Origin: Catellatospora vulcania
GTDB lineage: Bacteria; Actinomycetota; Actinomycetes; Mycobacteriales; Micromonosporaceae
Assembly: GCF_009720385.1 (NCBI RefSeq)
Contig: NZ_WARX01000026.1
Location: 110,651-174,650, forward strand
DNA length: 64,000 nt
Reading direction: 5' to 3'
Shown: positions 1-7,687 of the stretch, one piece after another
Layout: the number at the start of each line of letters is the position of its first letter
Position numbering within the stretch: the first letter of the stretch is position 1
The notes under the pieces: generated by a model
The model's database searches: none
What the model saw: only the letters and a program-made list of their open reading frames with translations
What the model was told of the DNA's origin: nothing
Program-made: the position numbers and the translations under genes

Positions 1-1
1 C

Positions 2-631
2 GGTGCGACCGAGGACGGGCTGCGCGCGTTCGCCCGCACCGGCGATCCGGACACCTGCGGCGCGGGTCCCGGCCGGGCCGGCAACGGCTCGCTGATGCGC
101 TGCATCCCGACCGCGCTCGCGGTCCGCGACCGCGACCGGCGGATCCGGGAGTCGATGCGCATCTCCGCGGTCACCCACTCCGACGCTCGGTGCACCGTCG
201 CCTGCGCCGCGTACAACGAGATCGTCGCCGCGCTGGTCGAGGGCGTCCCACCGGCGGACGCCGTGGCGATCGGCGCGGCCATCGCGCGCGAGCTGGACAA
301 CCGGGACGTGGCGGACGCGATCGCGCTAGGCGAGCGGCTGGACCTGGCCGAACTCTCCCGGACCGGCGTGACCGGCCTGCCCGACGACGGCAACGGGTAC
401 GTGCTCGACTCGCTGGCGCTGGCGGTCGCCGCCGTGCTCGACTTCCGTGCCCTGCCGGACGTGTTGATCGACATCGTGGCCCTGGGCAACGACAGCGACA
501 CCAACGCGGCGATCGCGGGCGGGCTGCTGGGCGCCCGCGACGGTGTTTCGTCCATCCCGGACGGCTGGCTGTCGCCGCTGCAGTTCAGGGCCGAGTTCAC
601 CGACCTGGCCGCGAAGTTCTACCAACCCTGA
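2..631 (+). CDS. ADP-ribosylglycohydrolase family protein, C-terminal part (5' end outside window)
   Basis: The frame is open from the first bases of the window, so the N-terminus is missing; 209 residues are visible. The text contains the NGSLMR signature just before the internal Met at 95, an HSDAR segment, and near the C-terminus a GNDSDTNAAIAGGLLGA stretch. The latter matches the (G)DxDTxA metal-binding motif of the DraG/ARH fold, which binds Mg ions and removes ADP-ribose from proteins or small molecules. The window shows only the second half of the roughly 300-residue domain. Target and neighbours upstream are unknown. Substrate cannot be told from sequence; the family assignment is firm. 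Confidence 0.85.
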   Translation, partial: GATEDGLRAFARTGDPDTCGAGPGRAGNGSLMRCIPTALAVRDRDRRIRESMRISAVTHSDARCTVACAAYNEIVAALVEGVPPADAVAIGAAIARELDNRDVADAIALGERLDLAELSRTGVTGLPDDGNGYVLDSLALAVAAVLDFRALPDVLIDIVALGNDSDTNAAIAGGLLGARDGVSSIPDGWLSPLQFRAEFTDLAAKFYQP

Positions 632-743
632 CGACGGCCGCAGACGTTGCCCTGACACTAATGAAGTTAACAAGGATCTTGGCTTTGCGCCATCGGGCAC
701 TCGACGGAGTGTGCAGCTCAGAGGCGATGGCTATGGTCAGCCG

Positions 744-1622
744 ATGCCTACTCCCCTGATCAATGCGGCCTCGTCAGGTGCCTGGAAGCTCGGTGACCTG
801 ACCGTCAACCGGATCGGATTCGGCGCGATGCGCCTGCCCGGCGGCGCCAACTACGGCTACAGCGGCGCCAGCGACCGCGACCGGGCCATCGGCGTACTGC
901 GCCAGGCCGTCGAGCTGGGCGTGAACCACATCGACACGGCGGCGTTCTACTTCTCGCCGCTGCGCTCGGCCAACGAACTGATCAACCGGGCGCTCGCGCC
1001 GTACTCCGACGACCTGGTCATCGCCGCGAAGGTCGGGCCCGGCCGCGACCCGTCCGGCGAGTGGCTGCCGCTGGCCCGGCCCGACCAGCTGCGCGGGCAG
1101 GTCGAGGAGAACCTGCGCCAGCTCGGCCGCGACCACCTCGACCTCGTCTACCTGCGCCAGCACGGCCTGGACTCGGTGGCCGAGCACTTCGGCGTCCTGG
1201 CCGAGCTGCGCGACGCCGGACTGATCCGGCACCTGGGCCTGTCCAACATCCGGCCGCAGCACCTCGCGCAGGCGCAGGCCATCGCCCCGGTCGTGAGCGT
1301 GCAGAACCCGTACGGCGTCGACACCCGGCGGATGCACGACGAGTTCGTGCGGGTCTGCGGCGAGCAGGGCGTCGCGTTCGTGCCGTTCTTCTCGCTCGCC
1401 GGCGAGGGCAAGGAGTCCGGCGGGGTCGCCCGCAATGACGCCGTCCTGTCCGTGGCGCAGGCACACGGCGTGACGGCCGCCCAGGTGCGGATCGCGTGGA
1501 CGCTCAGCCGCGGTCCGCACACCCTGGCCATCCCCGGCACCGGCAACCCCGACCACCTGGTGGAGAACATCGCCGCCGGGGCGCTGCGCCTGTCGGCAGA
1601 AGAGCTGGCCGCCCTGGAGTAG
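744..1622 (+). CDS. Aldo/keto reductase
   Basis: A 292-residue single-domain protein of the AKR (beta/alpha)8 family, NADPH-dependent carbonyl reductases. Visible marks are GFGAMRLPGG near the N-terminus, HIDTAAFY around residues 62-69 (catalytic Asp64 and Tyr69), a Lys in IAAKVGPG, GLSNI in the middle, and a C-terminal IPGTGNPDHLVENI segment that binds the cofactor adenosine phosphate. The frame stays open upstream to 543, but the ATG at 744 gives a normal AKR N-terminus. No strong Shine-Dalgarno is seen. It ends 53 nt before the MFS gene and may be co-transcribed with it. Substrate unknown. Confidence 0.88.
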   Translation: MPTPLINAASSGAWKLGDLTVNRIGFGAMRLPGGANYGYSGASDRDRAIGVLRQAVELGVNHIDTAAFYFSPLRSANELINRALAPYSDDLVIAAKVGPGRDPSGEWLPLARPDQLRGQVEENLRQLGRDHLDLVYLRQHGLDSVAEHFGVLAELRDAGLIRHLGLSNIRPQHLAQAQAIAPVVSVQNPYGVDTRRMHDEFVRVCGEQGVAFVPFFSLAGEGKESGGVARNDAVLSVAQAHGVTAAQVRIAWTLSRGPHTLAIPGTGNPDHLVENIAAGALRLSAEELAALE

Positions 1623-1675
1623 CCCACCACCTCGACATCGGCAGCTCCATTCCACGGGGGAAGGAACCGCATTTG

Positions 1676-2944
1676 ATGATCACGACAAGTCAGCCCACCG
1701 TCCCGTCGCCGCACCGATCCTGGCTGGTCGAGCGGGGGCTTATCCCGGATCGCGGCCCGCAGCGCGTGATCGCGCTGGCGACCTTCGTCAACATGGTCGG
1801 CACCGGCGTCTTCATGACCAGCGCCGCGCTGTTCTTCACCCGCTCGGTCGGCCTGCCGCTGGCGAAGGTCGCCCTGGGCATGGGTATCGCCGCCCTGGTC
1901 GGCATGCTTGCCGGGATGCCGGTCGGGCATCTGGCCGACCGGCGCGGGCCCCGCGAGATCTATCTGGCCACCCTGATCGTCCGTGCCGTGTCGATGGCGT
2001 CGCTGGTGTTCGTCCACTCGTTCTGGCTGTTCGTGGTGGTGGTGTGCCTGACCCAGCTGGCCAACTCGGCGGGCGGGGCGGCGCGCGGGCCGCTGGTGCG
2101 GGGATTCGGCGGCACGAACCTGACCGGGTTCCGCTCCTACCTGCGCTCGGTCGCCAACCTCGCCGGGTGCTGCGGGGCGCTGGCGGCGGGCACGGCCGTG
2201 CAGCTGGACACCCGGGCCGCGTACCTGGCGCTGGTGCTGGGCAACGCGCTGAGTTTCGTGGTCTGCGCGGCCGTCATCACCCGGCTGCCGGCTCTGCCTC
2301 CGGTCCCGGTGCCCGAAGAGTCGGCCGGTCGCTGGGTCGTCCTGAAGGACACCCCCTATCTGGTGGTGACCGCGCTCGACGCCGTCATGTCGATCCAGGG
2401 TCAGGTGCTGGTCTTCGCGCTGCCGTTGTGGATCACGTTGCGCACCGACGCGCCGCGCTGGTTCATCGGGGTGGCCGTGGCCGTCAACACCGCCCTGGTC
2501 GCGGCGCTTCAGGTCCGGGCGAGCCGGGGCATCGACACCGGCCCGGCCGCGGGGCGGGCGTTGCGCCGTTGCGGGCTGGCGTTCCTGGTCGGCATGGCGC
2601 TGATGGCGGCGACGGCGGGCATACCGGGGTGGCTGGCCGTGGTGCTGCTGACCGTCGGGATCGCCACGCACACCGTCGGCGAGCTGTGGCACGCGGCCGC
2701 GTCGCTGGAGCTGCAGTTCCGGCTCGCGCCGGCGCACGCCCAGGGCCAGTACACCGGGGTGTCCGGGTTCGGCACGGGGCTGGCGAACGTGATCGCGCCG
2801 TCGGTGCTCGGCCTGCTCTGTGTCACCTGGGGCACGCCCGGCTGGCTGCTGATGGGCGGGGTGTTCGTCGTGGTGGGACTGTCCGCGCCGCACGTCGTGC
2901 GATGGGCCGAGCGGACGCGCCTGCAGGCGGCTCCGGCCGTCTGA
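1676..2944 (+). CDS. MFS transporter
   Basis: A 422-residue integral membrane protein with about 12 hydrophobic segments. A typical MFS cytoplasmic loop, GHLADRRGPREIYL, follows the second segment (around residues 82-95). MFS permeases of this size are usually proton-driven exporters. The ATG at 1676 is preceded by GGGGGAAGGAA about 9 nt upstream. Lies 53 nt after the aldo/keto reductase on the same strand and is followed by a hairpin terminator at 2961-2990. Substrate not recognisable; drug or metabolite export is the default inference. Confidence 0.85.
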   Translation: MITTSQPTVPSPHRSWLVERGLIPDRGPQRVIALATFVNMVGTGVFMTSAALFFTRSVGLPLAKVALGMGIAALVGMLAGMPVGHLADRRGPREIYLATLIVRAVSMASLVFVHSFWLFVVVVCLTQLANSAGGAARGPLVRGFGGTNLTGFRSYLRSVANLAGCCGALAAGTAVQLDTRAAYLALVLGNALSFVVCAAVITRLPALPPVPVPEESAGRWVVLKDTPYLVVTALDAVMSIQGQVLVFALPLWITLRTDAPRWFIGVAVAVNTALVAALQVRASRGIDTGPAAGRALRRCGLAFLVGMALMAATAGIPGWLAVVLLTVGIATHTVGELWHAAASLELQFRLAPAHAQGQYTGVSGFGTGLANVIAPSVLGLLCVTWGTPGWLLMGGVFVVVGLSAPHVVRWAERTRLQAAPAV

Positions 2945-2960
2945 GCGTCCACGACCGTTT

Positions 2961-2990
2961 CGGGCGGTCCGGATTGTCCCGGGCCGCCCG
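2961..2990 (+). terminator. Hairpin terminator after MFS gene
   Basis: CGGGCGGTCC (2961-2970) pairs with GGGCCGCCCG (2981-2990), with one G-T pair and a 10-nt loop, 17 nt after the MFS stop. There is no T-tract, which is usual for intrinsic terminators in high-GC actinobacteria. Confidence 0.5.
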
Positions 2991-3067
2991 GCAGCACCTG
3001 ACCTCGGTCGCAGGCCGAACGCACGATCCACATCCGACGGAGGTACATATTGGCATCCGTCCACCCA

Positions 3068-3097
3068 TAGACATTGACAGTAAAGCTTCCTAATAAT
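3068..3097 (+). promoter_or_regulatory. Chitinase promoter, predicted leaderless transcript
   Basis: TAGACA (3068-3073) and TAATAA (3091-3096) are separated by 17 nt, a good housekeeping-sigma promoter in an AT-rich patch. The chitinase ATG at 3104 starts 7 nt after the -10 box, exactly where transcription should begin, so the mRNA is predicted to be leaderless. The spacer holds AAAGCTTCC, which resembles half of the AGGAAA-TTTCC type palindromes I recall in promoters of actinomycete chitosan/chitin hydrolase genes. That last link is from memory and weak. Confidence 0.5.
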
Positions 3098-3103
3098 GAC
3101 GCC

Positions 3104-4501
3104 ATGCCGAACTCCTCACGAACGCTGCGCCGCTCAGCCCGCTGGGCGGTCGCCATCGCCACCAGCGCGGCGGCCACCCTCGCGGTCGCGGTCGTATCCA
3201 TGCCGAGCGGCCAGGCCGCGCCGACCCCGATCAGCGCCCTCGTCGCCTGCACCGCCCCGGCCTGGGCCGAGGGCAACACCTACACCGTGGGCACCCAGGT
3301 CACCTACAACGGCCGGCTGTACCGCGCGCTGGTGACCCACACCGCCCACGTGGGCGCCGGCTGGAACCCCGCGGCGACCCCGTCGCTGTGGACCGACCTG
3401 GGCGCGTGCGACGGCACCCCGCCGTCCCCCTCGGCCTCGCCCTCGCGGCCCCCGTCGCCGTCCCCGTCGGCCTCGCCCTCGAAGCCGCCGTCGCCGTCCC
3501 CGTCGGTGTCCCCGCCGCCGTCGCCGTCCACCTCGCCCGGCGGCACCACCTGCGCCGTGAAGTCGCGCCCGGCCGGCAAGGTCCTGCACGGCTACTGGGA
3601 GAACTGGGACGGCTCGTCCAACGGTGTGCACCCGCCGTTCGGCTGGACGCCGATCACCGACGCCCGCATCCGCCAGCACGGCTACAACGTCATCAACGCG
3701 GCGTTCCCGGTCATCCGCTCCGACGGCACGGTGCTGTGGGAGGACGGCATGGACGCGGGTGTGAAGGTCGCCACCCCGGCTGAGATGTGCGCGGCCAAGG
3801 CCGCCGGCCTGACCATCCTGATGTCGATCGGCGGGGCCACCGCCGGTATCGACCTCAGCTCGTCCACGGTCGCCGACCGGTTCGTCGCCACCGTCGTGCC
3901 GCTGCTGAAGAAGTACAACTTCGACGGCATCGACATCGACATCGAGACCGGCCTCACCGGCAGCGGCAACATCAACACGCTGTCGACCTCGCAGGCCAAC
4001 CTCATCCGCATCATCGACGGCGTGCTCGCGCAGATGCCGTCCAACTTCGGCCTCACCATGGCCCCGGAGACCGCGTACGTCACCGGCGGCAGCGTCACCT
4101 ACGGCTCGATCTGGGGCTCCTACCTGCCCATCATCAAGAAGTACGCCGACAACGGCCGGCTGTGGTGGTTGAACATGCAGTACTACAACGGCAGCATGTA
4201 CGGCTGCGCCGGCGACTCCTACTCGGCCGGCACGGTGCAGGGCTTCGTCGCGCAGACCACCTGCCTCAACACCGGCCTGGTCATCCAGGGCACCACGATC
4301 CGGGTGCCCTATGACAAGCAGGTCCCGGGTCTGCCCGCCCAGGTCGGCGCGGGCGGCGGCTACATGGCCCCGTCGCTGGTGTCGCAGTCGTGGAACAGCT
4401 TCAACGGCCAGCTCAAGGGCCTGATGACCTGGTCCATCAACTGGGACGGGTCGAAGAACTGGACCTTCGGCGACAACGTCAAGGCGCTCCAGGGCCGCTG
4501 A
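3104..4501 (+). CDS. Secreted GH18 chitinase with CBM5/12 chitin-binding domain
   Basis: A 465-residue secreted protein. Residues 1-38 are a signal peptide (Arg-rich start, hydrophobic core, cleavage after a GQAA-like site). Residues about 45-105 form a CBM5/12 module with the aromatic pattern W..GNTYTVGTQVTYNG..Y and a closing LWTDLGAC. A Pro/Ser linker follows (about 105-145), then the GH18 catalytic domain. The active-site motif DGIDIDIE is complete, with the proton-donor Glu at about residue 281. It hydrolyses beta-1,4-GlcNAc links with retention through substrate assistance. Organisation is that of Streptomyces ChiC/ChiD-type enzymes. An in-frame TTG lies at 3074, but the ATG at 3104 starts the signal peptide and fits the promoter. 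Acts outside the cell on chitin. Confidence 0.95.
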   Translation: MPNSSRTLRRSARWAVAIATSAAATLAVAVVSMPSGQAAPTPISALVACTAPAWAEGNTYTVGTQVTYNGRLYRALVTHTAHVGAGWNPAATPSLWTDLGACDGTPPSPSASPSRPPSPSPSASPSKPPSPSPSVSPPPSPSTSPGGTTCAVKSRPAGKVLHGYWENWDGSSNGVHPPFGWTPITDARIRQHGYNVINAAFPVIRSDGTVLWEDGMDAGVKVATPAEMCAAKAAGLTILMSIGGATAGIDLSSSTVADRFVATVVPLLKKYNFDGIDIDIETGLTGSGNINTLSTSQANLIRIIDGVLAQMPSNFGLTMAPETAYVTGGSVTYGSIWGSYLPIIKKYADNGRLWWLNMQYYNGSMYGCAGDSYSAGTVQGFVAQTTCLNTGLVIQGTTIRVPYDKQVPGLPAQVGAGGGYMAPSLVSQSWNSFNGQLKGLMTWSINWDGSKNWTFGDNVKALQGR

Positions 4502-4516
4502 CCGGCATTGATCCAC

Positions 4517-4556
4517 GGGCTCCGTCCACGCTGCCGCGCAGCGGTGGGCGGAGCCC
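4517..4556. terminator. Bidirectional hairpin between chitinase and GNAT genes
   Basis: GGGCTCCG (4517-4524) pairs with CGGAGCCC (4549-4556), extended inward by CCAC/GTGG and GCTGC/GCAGC with a single-base bulge. It lies in the 62-bp gap between convergent genes and can serve both. Confidence 0.7.
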
Positions 4557-4563
4557 GCACCGG

Positions 4564-4980
4564 TCAGGCCCGGTACGGCCCGACCCGGTACATCCCGGTC
4601 ATCTCCGGGTCCTTGCGGTAGCCGAACGACTTGTACAGGCGTTTCGTGTCGCCCGCCGCGAACAGGCCGACGAACGAGCGCGGCCCCGCCTGCGTCGCGA
4701 TCCACCGCTCCAGGGCGGTGACGATGGCCCGGCCGACCCCGCGCCCCTGGTGTTCCGGCAGCACCGCGATGTCGTGCAGGTAGAAGTAGATCGCGCCGTC
4801 GCCGAGCACCCGCCCGACGCCGACCACCTCGCCGCCGTGCACCGCGACGACGGCGTGCAGCGACCGGGCCAGCGACACCGGCAGCGCGTCCGCGTCGTAC
4901 GCAAGCTGCCAGCCGACCGCGCTGGTGACCGCGATGAATTCGTCGAGCGTCGGCAGCCGGTCGATCACGTCATAGGACAC
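4564..4980 (-). CDS. GNAT family N-acetyltransferase
   Basis: A 138-residue GNAT-fold protein. The acetyl-CoA pyrophosphate-binding motif A is visible as HDIAVLPEHQGRGVGRAIV, followed by a typical C-terminal LYKSFGYRKDPEMTGMYR strand. Similar small GNATs acetylate metabolites or aminoglycoside-like amines; the substrate is unknown. I place the start at the GTG at 4980 (VSYDVIDRLP) because the upstream extension is Pro/Gly-rich and unlike the fold. No clear ribosome site precedes it. Convergent with the chitinase and separated by a shared hairpin. Confidence 0.82.
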   Translation of the reverse strand: MSYDVIDRLPTLDEFIAVTSAVGWQLAYDADALPVSLARSLHAVVAVHGGEVVGVGRVLGDGAIYFYLHDIAVLPEHQGRGVGRAIVTALERWIATQAGPRSFVGLFAAGDTKRLYKSFGYRKDPEMTGMYRVGPYRA

Positions 4981-5076
4981 GGGCGGCGACTTTAGCTGAC
5001 ATATACGGACACATCCGCTCGCCACTCCGCCACCGTCACCACGGCATCGTGGATGTGGCAGGCCCGGCACGCGGTG

Positions 5077-5733
5077 TCAGTCCGGCGGGCGCAGGCCGTG
5101 CTCGCGGGCCAGGATCGCGGCCTGTACGCGGCTGCGCAGGCCCAGCTTGGCCAGAATCCGGCTGACGTGGGTCTTCACGGTCGCCTCAGCCATCGCCAGC
5201 GCCTGCGCGACCTCGCCGTTGGACATGCCCGCGCCGAGGCAGCCGAGCACCTCCTGCTCCCGTCCGGTCAGCGTGGCCAGGTCCGGGGCGGCCGCCGGAT
5301 CGGTCCACTGCGGCGCGGCCAGGAACCGGTCCAGCAGCCGGCGGGTCGCCGCCGGCGCGATGATCGCGTCACCGCGCGCGACGGTGCGCACCGCGTCGGC
5401 CAGCGCCCCGGCCTCGATGTCCTTGAGCAGGAAACCGGCCGCCCCGGCGCGCAGGCCGCCGAACACGTACTCGTCGAGGTCGAACGTCGTCAGGATGAGC
5501 ACCTGGGCCAGCCGCTGCGCGACGATCTCCCGGGTCGCGGCGATGCCGTCGAGCACCGGCATGCGCACGTCGAGCAGGGCGACGTCGGGGCGCTCGCGGC
5601 GGCACAGCTCGACCGCCTGCGCCCCGTCGGCCGCCTCCCCGACGACCTCGATGTCGGCGTGCGTACGCAGGATCAGCACGATGCCCGAGCGCACCGCGGG
5701 CTGGTCGTCGGCGACCACCACCCGGATCGTCAT
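5077..5733 (-). CDS. NarL/LuxR-type response regulator
   Basis: A 218-residue two-domain regulator. The receiver domain (1-120) has the acidic pair D9/D10, phosphoacceptor D55 in LLDVRMPVLDG, and the conserved Lys in GFLLKD. The C-terminal LuxR HTH (about 150-212) reads LTGREQEVLGCLGAGMSNGEVA then VKTHVSRILAKLGLRSR. ATG at 5733 overlaps the kinase stop by 4 nt (ATGA), so the pair is translationally coupled and forms one signalling unit. DNA targets are unknown; the nearest divergent gene is the membrane protein at 7046. Confidence 0.93.
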   Translation of the reverse strand: MTIRVVVADDQPAVRSGIVLILRTHADIEVVGEAADGAQAVELCRRERPDVALLDVRMPVLDGIAATREIVAQRLAQVLILTTFDLDEYVFGGLRAGAAGFLLKDIEAGALADAVRTVARGDAIIAPAATRRLLDRFLAAPQWTDPAAAPDLATLTGREQEVLGCLGAGMSNGEVAQALAMAEATVKTHVSRILAKLGLRSRVQAAILAREHGLRPPD

Positions 5734-6914
5734 GCCCCCGCCTCCTCGGTGTGGCGCACGGGCAGCCAAGCGCGCAGCCGCCACCGGCCGTCCGCGGGCC
5801 CGGCGGTCAGCGTGCCGCCGAGCAGCGCCGCCCGCTCCCGCATACCGATCAGCCCGTGCCCGCTGCCCGGCGTGGACCCGCCCGGCCGCAGCTCGTTGTC
5901 CGTCTCGATCAGCACCCGGTCGGCGTCGACGTCGACCCGCAGCACCGCCGTGCCCGTGCCGTGCTTCCACGCGTTGACCAGGCTCTCCCGCACGATCCGG
6001 TGCGCGGCGAAGTCGACACTGACCGGCAGGGCCCGATCCAGGCCGCCGCTGTGCAGCTCGACGGCCAGCCCGTCGGTGCGCGCCTGCGCGACGAGCTGCG
6101 GCAGCGAGGCCAGCCCGGGGCGGGTGGCCGGGTCGGCCGGCCCCGCGTCGCCGTCCTCGCGGAGCAGGCCGATCATCTGCCGCATCTCGGCCAGCCCGGA
6201 GACACTGCTCTCCCGGATCTGCTCGACGGCCTGGCGGACCAGCTGCGGGCTCGGGTCGGGCGCGGACAGCACCGCGGTGGCGTGGATGGCGATGGCGCTG
6301 AGCTGGTTGGCGACCACGTCGTGCAGCTCGCGAGCCATCCGGGCCCGCTCGTCGGCGACGGCCTGGCGGCGCTCCCAGGCCGCCAGCCGCGCCGTCTCCT
6401 CGGCCCGCTGCCGCTGGATACGCGCCTGGTCACGGTACTGCCGCACGCTGATGCCGGTGACCGTCGGCAGCACCGCGACCAGCGCCACCACCAGGCCGAG
6501 CACCACGCCGCGCCAGTCGCCGGAAGCGACAACGCCCGCCGCCGCGGCCAGCACCGAGGCGGCGACCCAGCCGAACAGGTTGGCACGCCACAGCCACGGC
6601 CTGCCGTAGACGCACGCGTCGTAGACGACCTGCGTGAAGATCAGCGCGGTGCCGAGCGAGCCGCCGAGCAGGGTGTCGGCGGCCAGCGCCACCAGACCGA
6701 TCGCCTCGCCGGTGCCGGGGGCCAGCCGCCGCAGCAGGCAGCAGGCGGCCATCACCGTCATCGGCACCAGCAGCACCCAGTGCGGGACGTCGGACCACAG
6801 GCTCGTGCCGAAGAACATGCGCCAGCCGCCGACCGCGTACAGGACCAGGCCGCCGAGGAACGACACCAGGCTGATGGCCAGGTCGGTGCGCCAGGAAGGC
6901 CAGCGTGCGGTCAC
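5730..6914 (-). CDS. Sensor histidine kinase (HisKA_3 type)
   Basis: A 394-residue kinase. Residues about 10-150 hold four to five membrane segments with little extracellular sequence, so it probably senses a membrane or intramembrane signal. The dimerisation/phosphotransfer region has ARMARELHDVVANQ with phosphoacceptor His198. The C-terminal HATPase shows the N box (ESLVNAWKHG) and a GHGLIGMRERA glycine box. The earliest in-frame start is a GTG at 6947, but the GTG at 6914 (VTARWPSWRTDLA) gives the usual short N-terminus. Upstream member of the operon with the response regulator; divergent from 7046. Confidence 0.9.
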   Translation of the reverse strand: MTARWPSWRTDLAISLVSFLGGLVLYAVGGWRMFFGTSLWSDVPHWVLLVPMTVMAACCLLRRLAPGTGEAIGLVALAADTLLGGSLGTALIFTQVVYDACVYGRPWLWRANLFGWVAASVLAAAAGVVASGDWRGVVLGLVVALVAVLPTVTGISVRQYRDQARIQRQRAEETARLAAWERRQAVADERARMARELHDVVANQLSAIAIHATAVLSAPDPSPQLVRQAVEQIRESSVSGLAEMRQMIGLLREDGDAGPADPATRPGLASLPQLVAQARTDGLAVELHSGGLDRALPVSVDFAAHRIVRESLVNAWKHGTGTAVLRVDVDADRVLIETDNELRPGGSTPGSGHGLIGMRERAALLGGTLTAGPADGRWRLRAWLPVRHTEEAGA

Positions 6915-7045
6915 CTGTCGATCACAGCACACGGCGCGGGCAGGCACGACCGGCCGGTGACCGAGACCGCCTACATCCTTCGGTGTACGCAGGGTTCGTG
7001 CCGCACGCCGAGGCGCACCGCCCGGCAGCCGGACATGATCGGATC

Positions 7046-7621
7046 ATGTTGCTGGTCGTCATCGCCGCCTGCGAGGTCGGTTTCTGGGTCATCCTCGCCG
7101 CCGGGCTCGCCGCCCGCTACCTGCTGCGCTGGCAGCGGGTGTCGACGGTGCTGCTGGTCGGCGTGCCCGTCACCGATCTCGTCCTGCTCGCCGCCACCGC
7201 GCTGGACCTGTCCCGCGGGGCGACGGCCACCTGGGCGCACGGGCTCGCGGCGGCGTACCTGGGCTTCTCGGTGGCGTTCGGGCCGTCGATGGTCCGCTGG
7301 GCCGATGTGCGGTTCGCGCACCGGTTCGCGGGCGGGCCGGCCCCGGTGCCCCCGCCGCGGTACGGCGCGGCGCGCACCCGGCACGAGTGGCGCGAGTGGG
7401 TCAAGGCGCTGGTCGCGTGGGCGATCTCGGTGGCGCTGCTCGGCGCGGCGATCCTGGTGGTCGGCGATCCCGGGCGGACCGCGGAGCTGCAGGGGTGGAT
7501 CGGGCGGCTGAGTGTGGTGCTTGGGGTGTGGCTTGTCGGCTGGCCCGTCTACTACACCCTCTTCCCGAAGCGCGCCCCCACTGTGGAAGAAGGAAGGGCA
7601 CCTTCTCAACGGTTTCCGTAG
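7046..7621 (+). CDS. Four-helix membrane protein of unknown function
   Basis: A 191-residue protein that I do not recognise. Hydrophobic segments lie at about residues 2-22, 30-50, 62-80 and 125-145, with a further one near 160-180. A cytoplasmic Pro-rich loop (PAPVPPPRYG) precedes a HEWREWVKALVAW helix. The C-terminal dozen residues are encoded by the first copy of a tandem intergenic repeat (7591-7612), so the true C-terminus may have been extended or replaced by repeat insertion. Transcribed away from the histidine kinase and possibly a target of that system, but nothing proves it. Confidence 0.6.
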   Translation: MLLVVIAACEVGFWVILAAGLAARYLLRWQRVSTVLLVGVPVTDLVLLAATALDLSRGATATWAHGLAAAYLGFSVAFGPSMVRWADVRFAHRFAGGPAPVPPPRYGAARTRHEWREWVKALVAWAISVALLGAAILVVGDPGRTAELQGWIGRLSVVLGVWLVGWPVYYTLFPKRAPTVEEGRAPSQRFP

Positions 7622-7643
7622 AGGAAGGGCACCTTCTTAACGC
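7591..7643. repeat. Tandem pair of a 22-bp hairpin repeat
   Basis: AGGAAGGGCACCTTCTCAAC (7591-7610) and AGGAAGGGCACCTTCTTAAC (7622-7641) are 19/20 identical, 31 bp apart. Each folds into a short hairpin (GAAGG-GCA-CCTTC). From memory, very similar AAGGGCCCCTTCTTAAC-type elements are frequent in Micromonosporaceae intergenic DNA. The first copy forms the 3' end of the upstream gene. Confidence 0.7.
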
Positions 7644-7687
7644 GGGCCGCCGAGCGGGCTGCGGGGGCGGGAAAGTGCTTCGGTTTA

